Positions 9,901 through 15,981 of a DNA stretch of 64,000 nucleotides are shown here, in pieces. Each line of letters starts with the position of its first letter. The stretch's first letter is position 1. The notes beneath the pieces were generated by a model. That model ran no database searches and had not been told where the DNA came from. It worked only from the letters and a program-made list of their open reading frames with translations. The translations under genes were made by a program, and so were the position numbers. This stretch comes from Clostridium tepidum. Lineage in GTDB: Bacteria > Bacillota > Clostridia > Clostridiales > Clostridiaceae. The stretch spans positions 124,001-188,000 of the forward strand of contig NZ_MRAE01000001.1 of assembly GCF_002008345.1 (NCBI RefSeq), given 5' to 3'.

Positions 9901-10687
9901 TATAGAATTATTAATAAAACAAAACAAGATAGAAATGAATGAAGGAAATATTATGCTTATTTATGAAAACTATGAAGAAAATATTGTTGGTTTTATTGAA
10001 AGTGAAATAATTAAGTATTTTGATGTTTTAGATAAAATTGATAGTGAAAGCTATAAAAAAATATTTTCTGATGATTTAATTTACAGTTTGTTAAATAGTA
10101 GTATTGATTTTGAGTATAAAAAAATGATTATAGAAAAATATGATGGAGAATTTAAACTTTCTAAAGTTATTAATACAGGTGTTGAGGTAAAAAATGAAAT
10201 TATTAAGAAAAAAATAGATGTTGATGAAATACCTATGTTAATCAATTCTTACTATGATTCAGAAAATAGACAAATTCTTAAAGAAGTTATAATAGTAAAT
10301 TTTTATGATATAAAACTTGTTGAAATAGATGAGCCTATAAAAGTTATTGAAGATTTAATATTAGGTGAGGAAAACATAAAATTAGGAATAGATGAAAAAT
10401 CTAAATTATTATGTTTAGGAATAGAAAAGAATGCACCAATTAAATGTATCAAAACTTGGTTGAAATCTATTCCTGAAATGAAAGATTTATATACTGTTTT
10501 TAATGCTAAAAGACCGATAATTTATTCTTCAAGTAATCAATATAATGTGGCTTTGAAATTAGAAGAGCTTGGATTTATTTCACTTAGCAGGGATAAACAA
10601 GAATCAAATGCATATAGACCTTATTTACTCAAAAAAGGAAGAAACCAAGATAAATCGGATTTAAAAGATGTTAACATACTTTTATAA
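6932..10687 (+). CDS. YobI-type membrane-anchored P-loop NTPase (KAP-like)
   Basis: This 1251-residue protein has a Walker A motif GRYGAGKS at residues 42-49, two membrane helices inserted after it (about 133-151 and 168-188), and a Walker B-like IVFEDLDRF near 238-247. This order, with membrane helices between Walker A and B, is that of KAP-family and YobI-like NTPases. A coiled-coil stretch follows (about 415-445 and 515-545). The rest, to 1251, is a long Asn/Ile/Glu-rich helical region without recognised domains. Membrane KAP NTPases are frequent in phage-resistance loci; the role here is inferred. GGAGGTG at 6920-6926 supports the start. It ends the operon. Confidence 0.75.
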   Translation: MENRTINYQKLTPIVTEDISYYQDYLNYAYSEKDILNIALTGRYGAGKSSVWRGYESKKNMNNSTIHISLTNFDDINISSENKQGANETDKKSINRIEFQILNQILYQIESNKIPSAKYKVKQDISKYLLMEYIAMFTMFTIGIILVLFEEQIKFILMGKFKNLNTEMLWLISTVIFLAIPPIAIFRRYLMKQFKYFDIKRISFKNNQFEFDSDEDESLFDRDQDEIVYIIRESGIKTIVFEDLDRFNNIEIFNKLRNINRLVNLDKKEEEKIRFVYMLRDDVFLSKDRTKFFDIIIPIVPILDSSNSKGVFLDIFRDELSTEYSPDKKMLERISIYVDDMRLLKNIYNEYIIYLGRIDAIKRKLDPNKLLGIITYKNIFPTDYENLQQNKGYIFELFYRYKKKIGDIIKDIQREIETLNDEIIELKQMIEDDHSTLIAAYFPTDKLYEKAGGFENLKDFAEYLLKNPDEQYVYRNRSTSGYARSGRDILKELDKNQNYNKNKILLNNDSKTVAIKKREDKIQQLEDEKKQLNSMTLKELLERHIDDTIFEEIDDEIIKEHYFPLIRFLIVSGYIDETYKEYLSYFYESSITANDQIFLRSIYENTPLEYEYRLDNSTEVLSNLETSDFTRDSSLNFELLKVIIQRGENDIFKQILETIYKKIDMSFFNKYLNYCNEEEKSCFINKLIEHDTEYLNRWLKSEEIDTNNRLLLVDKTLILSEDKLLEINTNNKFDIYLESTSKVLEYYNGENIGASINGMISLDIKFKNLSISDINDYVLKSIVKSNLYDINFININYIINRLVYSNNGKEKEIASSQYTIINTSRELNSMKININENIQEYLTSYIESISNDIILRNSENDTIVILNSEIDKMLIDKYINQNKTILTSIDCITNTELWKVLLKKQLVCKTHINAKKYYETIGSLDKTLLEFINAMEYDSIVQWSSELDEYSKLETELINSKNVSIDILKEITQKTDYKIQFLNIELSNKHIELLIKQNKIEMNEGNIMLIYENYEENIVGFIESEIIKYFDVLDKIDSESYKKIFSDDLIYSLLNSSIDFEYKKMIIEKYDGEFKLSKVINTGVEVKNEIIKKKIDVDEIPMLINSYYDSENRQILKEVIIVNFYDIKLVEIDEPIKVIEDLILGEENIKLGIDEKSKLLCLGIEKNAPIKCIKTWLKSIPEMKDLYTVFNAKRPIIYSSSNQYNVALKLEELGFISLSRDKQESNAYRPYLLKKGRNQDKSDLKDVNILL

Positions 10688-10745
10688 TATTTAAATTTCA
10701 TAATTGAAGTAAAAATAATGATAAACCATTTAGAAAATTGTAACT

Positions 10746-10795
10746 AAAAAGCGATTACTTAAGAATAAATTTTCTTATAGTAGTTGCTTTTTCTT
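10746..10795. terminator. Bidirectional terminator between the ATPase and the membrane protein gene
   Basis: AAAAAGCGATTACT (10746-10759) pairs with AGTAGTTGCTTTTT (10779-10792) using two G-U pairs, with an inner TAAGAA/TTCTTA stem. It is T-rich on both strands and lies between convergent genes. Confidence 0.75.
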
Positions 10796-10807
10796 TGTCT
10801 ATTTATA

Positions 10808-11314
10808 TTAAAATTCTTCAAGTTTACTCATTCGGTATCTCCATACTGGGAGTGTAATTAGTCCAAAGATTATATACTTTAGAAAAAGACTAAGCATATG
10901 ATTTTGTGATAAGACAATATCTCCATTAAAAGTAAATCCATGAATGAATAACTGAATTACAGGAGTTAGTAGTCCGATTGCAAAAGGAACTGCCATACAT
11001 ACTCCTACAAATGTCATAAATAGATTAAGTGCATTGCTTATCATAGGGAATGTATCATTGATAAATAAAATCAAGAGTCCATAAATAATTATTGCAAGGA
11101 TCCCAGCACCTGCATCAAGAAGATACTGTATTTTAACATCTACAAACCTTGTTGCCACATTAGGATGGAAGAAGTATATTGAATAGAAAAAGATAACAAA
11201 AAAGTCGATTCCAAATGCTAAGGTTTTAAAAGAAAACAAGGTAATATTTTTATAAATTTTTATAAAAAGAATTGCTATTGTTAAACATATTCCTATAAAT
11301 AATCCTATAAACAT
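10808..11314 (-). CDS. Hypothetical integral membrane protein
   Basis: This 168-residue protein has about five hydrophobic helices (roughly residues 2-20, 30-48, 68-88, 94-118 and 140-158). I recognise no family and see no catalytic or metal motif. TAGGAGG lies just upstream of the ATG on the minus strand. It is divergent from the LexA-like repressor, with about 190 bp between them. That arrangement suggests it may belong to the element's repressor-controlled backbone, but no operator is obvious on its side. Confidence 0.7.
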   Translation of the reverse strand: MFIGLFIGICLTIAILFIKIYKNITLFSFKTLAFGIDFFVIFFYSIYFFHPNVATRFVDVKIQYLLDAGAGILAIIIYGLLILFINDTFPMISNALNLFMTFVGVCMAVPFAIGLLTPVIQLFIHGFTFNGDIVLSQNHMLSLFLKYIIFGLITLPVWRYRMSKLEEF

Positions 11315-11433
11315 ATTGACCTCCTATAGCTTACATTTTATTTTTTATTTCCCTCTTACAAATAAATTATACCACTTTGTTGGGGCTGGCTGCCAGACCT
11401 AAATAAGATTTACCATATTTTTAGAAAGAACTA

Positions 11434-11489
11434 TTGCAATAATTTCCACTTAGTATTATAATAGTAATCACCAACACATCGTTGGTGAT
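11434..11489 (+). promoter_or_regulatory. Promoter and palindromic operator of the LexA-like repressor
   Basis: TTGCAA (11434-11439), a 17-bp spacer and TATAAT (11457-11462) form a strong promoter. A perfect 9-bp inverted repeat, ATCACCAAC (11467-11475) and GTTGGTGAT (11481-11489) around a 5-bp centre, covers the expected transcription start and ends 1 bp before the ribosome site. Its position fits autorepression by the downstream protein. Confidence 0.75.
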
Positions 11490-11505
11490 AGAAAGGAGGT
11501 AGAAC

Positions 11506-12111
11506 ATGAGAACAAAAAGTCCAAAACGTATGAATCAAATAATTGATTTTGTAAATGAATACACAAATCATTATAGGACTTCTCCTTCTACCAGAGAAAT
11601 TGCTAAGGCAGTAAAGACTGACAATGGAACAGTATATCGCTATCTTGTGGAGATGGATGAAAAAGGTATGCTCGAATATAATGGAAAAGAAATTATAACA
11701 CCAAGGATAAAAAAGATGGAAAATGACATGATACAAGCGGCTGTCTTAGGATCTGTATCTTGTGGAATTCCACTTTTAGAGGAAGAGCATATTGAAAGTT
11801 ATGTATCTTTACCTGCGAAATTTTTCGATAAGGGAGATTATTTTATTCTCAGAGCCAATGGAGATTCCATGATAGAAGCTGGAATTGAAGATGGCGATTT
11901 AGTAGTTGTAAAAAAGCAAGAGGAAGCTAATGAAGGTCAGATTGTTGTTGCTCTTCTTGAAGATGGAAGCACTACATTAAAAAGATTATATCTTGATAAA
12001 GGAAATAAGTGCGTAAGGCTTCATCCTGAAAATAAGAATATGTCAGATATAGTAATAGCAAACTGTTCTATTCAAGGGGTAGCTGTAAAAATTATGAAAG
12101 ACCTAGTTTAA
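11506..12111 (+). CDS. LexA-like S24 family repressor
   Basis: This 201-residue protein has an N-terminal winged helix (STREIAKAVKTDNGTVYRYL) and a C-terminal S24 autoprotease domain. The catalytic serine is in NGDSMIEAGI and the lysine in STTLKRLYL. The segment SVSCGIPLL (about residues 82-90) lies where LexA is cleaved, with Cys-Gly replacing the usual Ala-Gly. Such proteins cleave themselves on RecA filaments, so DNA damage could induce the element. A perfect palindrome overlaps its own promoter. It is probably the element's master repressor rather than the chromosomal LexA, given its place among the mobile genes. Confidence 0.85.
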   Translation: MRTKSPKRMNQIIDFVNEYTNHYRTSPSTREIAKAVKTDNGTVYRYLVEMDEKGMLEYNGKEIITPRIKKMENDMIQAAVLGSVSCGIPLLEEEHIESYVSLPAKFFDKGDYFILRANGDSMIEAGIEDGDLVVVKKQEEANEGQIVVALLEDGSTTLKRLYLDKGNKCVRLHPENKNMSDIVIANCSIQGVAVKIMKDLV

Positions 12112-12140
12112 TTTCTAGGGTAAAAAATTATGTTTAGAAA

Positions 12141-12168
12141 TTAGAAATTGATATAAATCAATTTCTAA
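12141..12168 (+). other. Perfect 12-bp inverted repeat after the repressor gene
   Basis: TTAGAAATTGAT (12141-12152) and ATCAATTTCTAA (12157-12168) form a perfect hairpin with a 4-nt loop, 29 bp after the repressor stop. No T-run follows, so it may be an mRNA-stabilising hairpin or a protein site rather than a terminator. Confidence 0.55.
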
Positions 12169-12196
12169 CAATAAACTTAGAAAAGAAGGATTTAAG

Positions 12197-12232
12197 ATGA
12201 AGAATAAAATGATAGCCTTCTGTGGTATGTAG
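12197..12232 (+). CDS. Possible 11-residue leader peptide
   Basis: An ATG with a good AAGAAGGA site encodes MKNKMIAFCGM. Bases 12215-12221 inside it (GCCTTCT) can pair with AGAAGGC at 12280-12286, with adjacent GTGG (12222-12225) pairing CCAC (12274-12277), just ahead of the next gene's ribosome site. The block from 12179 to 12201 is nearly repeated at 12291-12313, which includes the next gene's ribosome site and start. It could be a translated leader or a relic of duplication. Confidence 0.35.
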   Translation: MKNKMIAFCGM

Positions 12233-12308
12233 GTGTTAGATTAGTAACTCATCTGTAGTTTTCTTTCCCTAATCCACTTAGAAGGCAATAAGAAAAGAAG
12301 GATTGCAG

Positions 12309-12533
12309 ATGAAAAAAAGAAAAAAATATATTATAGGATGCCCATATTGTGGGAAGGAGTTATGTAAAAGTGGTTTTACAAGTAGCTTTAATGATATGGA
12401 AATTAAATGCTCCAAATGTGGGGCAAACATAGAAATTGAAATTACCAATGGGATGATTATTTTTCATCCAGACAAGAAGATATCCATGGTAGCTGAAGGC
12501 TCAGTAGGATATAAAGAAAAAGAAAAAATATAA
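12309..12533 (+). CDS. Small zinc-ribbon protein
   Basis: This 74-residue protein has two Cys-x2-Cys pairs, CPYCGKEL (about residues 11-18) and CSKCGANIEIE (about 35-45), which should bind one zinc ion as a ribbon. The family is not named with certainty; small ribbons of this kind are common in Gram-positive conjugative and mobilizable elements. ATG 12309 is chosen over TTG 12303 because the AAGAAGGA site (12295-12302) gives normal spacing. A leader hairpin and an 11-codon ORF precede it, and a structured non-coding region follows. Confidence 0.7.
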   Translation: MKKRKKYIIGCPYCGKELCKSGFTSSFNDMEIKCSKCGANIEIEITNGMIIFHPDKKISMVAEGSVGYKEKEKI

Positions 12534-12558
12534 GGAATATTAAGTGAGTTTCTGTGAA

Positions 12559-12936
12559 ATTTATGTTGTAGCCATTGAACTGAGCAAAGAACTCTTAAGA
12601 ATGGGAACATAAATTAAAAATCTATGGAGGACTGTATTCGGCTTGTACCGTTAGGAACCACATAGATAAAATACTTTGAACCTGGAATCAGAATCCAGGA
12701 ATAAGTCAAAGTTCTATACTTACATATTTCAAAGAAAATTTAATAGATTGAGGTTTATACAGAGGTGTTGAACTGGGCTAGAATCCTTAAGAACAACAGT
12801 TATAAATCAAGAGTTTGTTGAATGATCTGAACTGGACAAGCATTCAATTATAAATTGAACAAGAATCCTTAAGAGTCACGCAAAACGGAAGTATTTATCT
12901 GAAGAGATAAATCTGTTTTGTGTGGCTCTTTTTTTA
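12559..12936 (+). ncRNA. Tandem array of related stem-loop modules ending in a terminator
   Basis: Four or five consecutive modules each have an outer stem closing a loop. Outer stems are 12559-12567 with 12606-12614, 12620-12626 with 12661-12667, 12673-12679 with 12706-12712, 12748-12759 with 12801-12810, and 12818-12824 with 12841-12847. At least three loops share GAACTG, a purine triplet, AGAA, a pyrimidine-rich triplet and CTTAAGA. The triplets can pair and covary between modules (GAG with CTC, GGG with TCC, GGA with TCC), which argues for a selected RNA helix. No ORF of note lies here. It resembles no riboswitch class I can name. It leads into the terminator at 12872-12936, so it may control read-through into the sigma-like gene. 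Confidence 0.55.
12872..12936 (+). terminator. Strong intrinsic terminator after the stem-loop array
   Basis: AGAGTCACGCAAAAC (12872-12886) pairs with 12915-12929 with two G-U pairs. An inner ATTTATCT/AGATAAAT hairpin and a run of eight T complete it. Its 5' arm overlaps the last shared CTTAAGA motif of the array. Confidence 0.85.
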
Positions 12937-12995
12937 TTTCCCAAATACTTTCGTTATATGCGTCGGCTCTTAAACAAAAGAAAGAGCAGGTGCAT

Positions 12996-13037
12996 ATGAA
13001 AAAACGATGGGAAACCTACATTGCTAGATATCCATAA
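12996..13037 (+). CDS. Possible 13-residue peptide (MKKRWETYIARYP)
   Basis: A short ORF between the terminator and the sigma-like gene, with GCAGGTG a few bases upstream of its ATG. It may be a leader peptide for the sigma-like gene that starts 50 bp later. The support is its ribosome-site spacing and its position only. Confidence 0.35.
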   Translation: MKKRWETYIARYP

Positions 13038-13087
13038 TCTCTAATTTTAAAAACTTATTGATTTTTAAAATTAGGAGGTTATGGAAA

Positions 13088-13519
13088 ATGAAAGAAAATA
13101 AAAAGAATTACTATCTCTTTGTAGGAGATAAAAAGATAGATGTATCAGAGAAAATTTATAAAGAATATTGGCAAGAAACCAATAGAGAAAATTATCTTAA
13201 AAGGCTAGATAGAAAGAATAAACTAAGGTATTTCTCAGAATTTGTTACAGAAGAAAAAGATAGAACTATTGAGGAGAGATTTGCAGATAAAAGTATTGAC
13301 ATCGAAAAATTAGTAGCTGTAAAAATGCAGATTGCAGCTCTTCATGAAGCCTTGAATAAGTTAAACCCTGAAGAAAGGGAAATTATTCAGGCTCTTTTTT
13401 TTGAGGAAATACCACAAAGAGACTTGGCTAAAAAACTGAATATAAGCCAAGGAGCTGTCTTTAGAAGAAAAGAAAAAACCTTAAAAAAGTTAAAAGAATT
13501 CTTAATAGATTGGGAGTAA
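13088..13519 (+). CDS. Sigma-70 region 4-like HTH protein
   Basis: This protein has 143 residues from ATG 13088 (GGAGG at 13074-13078); an ATG at 13081 is too close to that site. Residues about 90-140 (LNPEEREIIQALFF, then QRDLAKKLNISQGAVFRRKE and LKKLKEFL) form a region 4-type helix-turn-helix. Region 2 is absent, so it is unlikely to be a complete sigma factor. Similar proteins in Tn916-related elements are transcriptional activators of element genes. It sits between two structured leaders and upstream of the recombinase operon, which it may regulate. Confidence 0.78.
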   Translation: MKENKKNYYLFVGDKKIDVSEKIYKEYWQETNRENYLKRLDRKNKLRYFSEFVTEEKDRTIEERFADKSIDIEKLVAVKMQIAALHEALNKLNPEEREIIQALFFEEIPQRDLAKKLNISQGAVFRRKEKTLKKLKEFLIDWE

Positions 13520-13973
13520 AATAAAAGTTTTTTAAAAAATAGCGAATCAGAGGGGCAGTTTTTTCACTGTTAAATATAAGGGGTAATTTAAGCAATTCCC
13601 TAAATAATAAAAGATATTTTTATAAATTAATTTGAACTTTGATAACTGAATAGACCAAGACAGGACAATATCCGTTTATGGAGCCAGTAGAAGCTACGCC
13701 ATGACCACTTTGCTGAAGTATACCTTCGGTTTAAATAAATACTTGCATAACGCTAAATGCAAAGGAAACAAAAGTGAAAGCGATAGATAGTTTGCTACAG
13801 GAAAGGTCTGGTAGGCCTTTTTGCGAAGATATAAATGGTGATAATGATACTTCTATACGTTGTTGCTTCCCACCGAGAAAAGGGGAGAGGTGAAATTCCT
13901 ATGTAGCTACCAGGCACTTGTCAATGTCATTAAACTTAAATTTAAAAATATTAAAGAAAGAAGAGGTATCGAA
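13520..13973 (+). other. 454-bp non-coding leader with hairpins
   Basis: No convincing gene is present. Short hairpins include AGTAT/ATACT around 13717-13743 and TTGCAT/ATGCAA near 13744-13763. A terminator follows at 13804-13822. The sequence from about 13620 is less AT-rich than its surroundings, as expected for a structured RNA. It may be a second attenuated leader, for the small ORF and recombinases downstream. Confidence 0.4.
13804..13822 (+). terminator. Short intrinsic terminator in the leader
   Basis: AGGTCT (13804-13809) pairs with AGGCCT (13813-13818) across a 3-nt loop, followed by T. It is short but compact. Confidence 0.5.
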
Positions 13974-14204
13974 ATGAAAACTATTAAAGATAAAAATGAG
14001 AACTCTTCTTCTGTCAATCATAGATGTAAAGATGAATTATTAATGGGAAGATATTTAGACCAAGAACTAGCAGAAATTCCTGAAGATAAAAAGAATATTT
14101 TTATCCAGGTAGGCAATGTTCTTGTTAATTGTTGTATAGGAGATACAAAAGTTAGTATGGATGATTTTGTAACAGATTTATGTAAATTAGAATTAAGGAT
14201 TTAG
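13974..14204 (+). CDS. Hypothetical small protein upstream of the recombinases
   Basis: This protein has 76 residues from ATG 13974 (AGAAGAGG upstream). An in-frame extension to 13860 has no ribosome site and reads through leader sequence. It contains GRYLDQELAEIPEDKKNIF and two adjacent cysteines (VNCCIGD). I do not recognise a family. Its last codons (14192-14202) are complementary to 14256-14266, part of a proposed switch controlling the first recombinase, so ribosomes finishing this gene could affect recombinase translation. Confidence 0.6.
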   Translation: MKTIKDKNENSSSVNHRCKDELLMGRYLDQELAEIPEDKKNIFIQVGNVLVNCCIGDTKVSMDDFVTDLCKLELRI

Positions 14205-14294
14205 GGTGCTGACAGATATATATAAGTGCGGTAAGATGAAAATATAAAGTTTCTGAAATCCTTAATAAATTGCACCCAAAATATTTATTAAGGA
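14192..14294 (+). promoter_or_regulatory. Three-segment RNA switch over the recombinase ribosome site
   Basis: Segment 1 (14192-14202, ATTAAGGATTT, the end of the preceding ORF), segment 2 (14256-14269) and segment 3 (14284-14294, TTTATTAAGGA, holding the ribosome site) compete. Segment 2 pairs perfectly over 11 bp with either 1 or 3. Pairing 2-3 hides the AAGGA site; pairing 1-2 frees it. A ribosome at the end of the upstream ORF would block segment 1. Confidence 0.6.
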
Positions 14295-14304
14295 GAGAAG
14301 AGAA

Positions 14305-15981
14305 ATGGACAAAACTAAAGCTTATATGTATCTTCGTTTATCAAGAGATGATGGGGATGAAGGTGAAAGCAATTCTATCACAAATCAAAGGGAACTTATA
14401 AAAAGCTATGCTGATAAGGCAGGCTTTAAGATTGTCAAGGAATTTATTGATGATGGTTATACAGGTTCCAACTTTGATAGGCCAGATTTTAAAAGAATGC
14501 TTAATGACCTTGAAAAGAAAGACTGCAAAACGATTATTGTAAAAGACCTTTCAAGATTTGGAAGAGATTATATTGAGTCGGGGAAGTTTCTTCAGAAAAC
14601 TTTTCCTCAAATGGGAGTTAGGTTTATATCAGTTAATGATAACTATGATAGTGAAAATGCTGATGTAAGTGACACACATCTTATTCTTCCTATAAAAAAC
14701 TTTATTAATGATAGTTATTGCAGAGACATATCTATGAAAGTGAAAAGTTCTCAAAAAACTAAAAGACAGAGAGGAGAATTCATAGGAGCATTTGCACCCT
14801 ATGGATATAAGAAAAATAAGAAGCAAAAAAATCATCTTATAGTTGATAGAAATGTATCTCATATAATTAGGAAGATTTTTGAAATGAAAATTGAAGGTTA
14901 TTCTTCAAAGGCTATAGCAGATGAACTCAATAAACTTGGAGTCCAAACTCCTGGGGCCTATAAAGAAAGCCAAGGTTCTAATTTTACAACAGGCTTTGCC
15001 ACAAATAAAAGTAAATGGCAGGCCAAGATGATAAATAGAATTATTGAAAATAGAGTTTATATAGGAGTCCTTGAGCAAGGAAAAAGGACAAAGCTAAATT
15101 ATAAGTCTAATAAGGAGATTAAAGTTCTTGAAGAGGACTGGATTAGGGTAGAAGGAACTCATGAATCTATTGTTACGGAAACAATGTTCAATGTAGCAAA
15201 TAAGATGATGGGAAGAGATATTCTAAATAGGAAGTCAAAACCTGATTTTCTAACAGGGCTTCTTTATTGTGCAGATTGTGGAAATCAACTTGTAAGAAGA
15301 ACTCAGAAAACAAAAAACGGACAAAGAATTTATTATATATGTGGCTTATATAATCGTGGTAAAGGTTGTTCAAGACACAGTATAATAGAGGAAGATATTT
15401 TATCCTCATTAGATTTTATTCTTAGGCAACATATTAAGTACCAAGAAGAGCTATTTGCAAGAATCAGAGAAACTGATTTAAGCAAAACAGAATACGAGCT
15501 TGATTTAGATGACTTACTTGCAGATAAAAAGAAATATGAAACTCTTAGGAGATCTCTCTACATTGATTTAGAAGAAGAGCTTATTGATGAAGATGAATTT
15601 CAATCCTTTAGAAAAAGCTATCAATTAAAAATAAAAGAGATAGACCAGCAGATTATAAGTAGAAAGAAAGCTTATGAAGATTTAGGAGATATACTTGCTT
15701 CCAAAGAAAACTGGCTTACAGACATGGAGAAGTATAAAAATATTGAAAGCATAGATAGGCAAACACTTGCTTTATTTGTAGATAGAATTCTGGTAGAGGA
15801 AAAAGACCAAGAAGGAAGACCTAGAATAGCAGTATTTTTTAATGATATGGAGAAACTGGACATATTAAAGAAAATAATAAATGGAGTAAAGAAAAGTAAT
15901 ACTTCTAATCTTATTTCCTTTAATACCATAGCTATTAAGAACCTATCCGCTCAAAGAGAGGGGGTAGCTGTTAATGGCTAG
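14305..15981 (+). CDS. Large serine recombinase 1
   Basis: This 558-residue site-specific recombinase has an N-terminal resolvase domain with nucleophile Ser13 in YLRLSRDD and the KDLSRFGRDY motif. A recombinase domain follows, then a zinc ribbon (CADCGNQLVRR ... YYICGLYNRGKGC, about residues 326-355) and a long coiled coil (about 385-470). Length and order are typical of TnpX/TndX-type integrases. The ribosome site AAGGAGAG is part of a sequestering hairpin. The gene overlaps the next by 8 bp, so three recombinases form one operon, together probably responsible for integration and excision at the hsdR site. Confidence 0.93.
   Translation: MDKTKAYMYLRLSRDDGDEGESNSITNQRELIKSYADKAGFKIVKEFIDDGYTGSNFDRPDFKRMLNDLEKKDCKTIIVKDLSRFGRDYIESGKFLQKTFPQMGVRFISVNDNYDSENADVSDTHLILPIKNFINDSYCRDISMKVKSSQKTKRQRGEFIGAFAPYGYKKNKKQKNHLIVDRNVSHIIRKIFEMKIEGYSSKAIADELNKLGVQTPGAYKESQGSNFTTGFATNKSKWQAKMINRIIENRVYIGVLEQGKRTKLNYKSNKEIKVLEEDWIRVEGTHESIVTETMFNVANKMMGRDILNRKSKPDFLTGLLYCADCGNQLVRRTQKTKNGQRIYYICGLYNRGKGCSRHSIIEEDILSSLDFILRQHIKYQEELFARIRETDLSKTEYELDLDDLLADKKKYETLRRSLYIDLEEELIDEDEFQSFRKSYQLKIKEIDQQIISRKKAYEDLGDILASKENWLTDMEKYKNIESIDRQTLALFVDRILVEEKDQEGRPRIAVFFNDMEKLDILKKIINGVKKSNTSNLISFNTIAIKNLSAQREGVAVNG

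Noticed and set aside
13537-13552. 16-bp sequence AAATAGCGAATCAGAG shared with 56846-56861
   Set aside because: No flanking similarity and no shared context; one is after the sigma-like gene and the other is at the end of the lectin gene. Treated as chance or an undetected short repeat.
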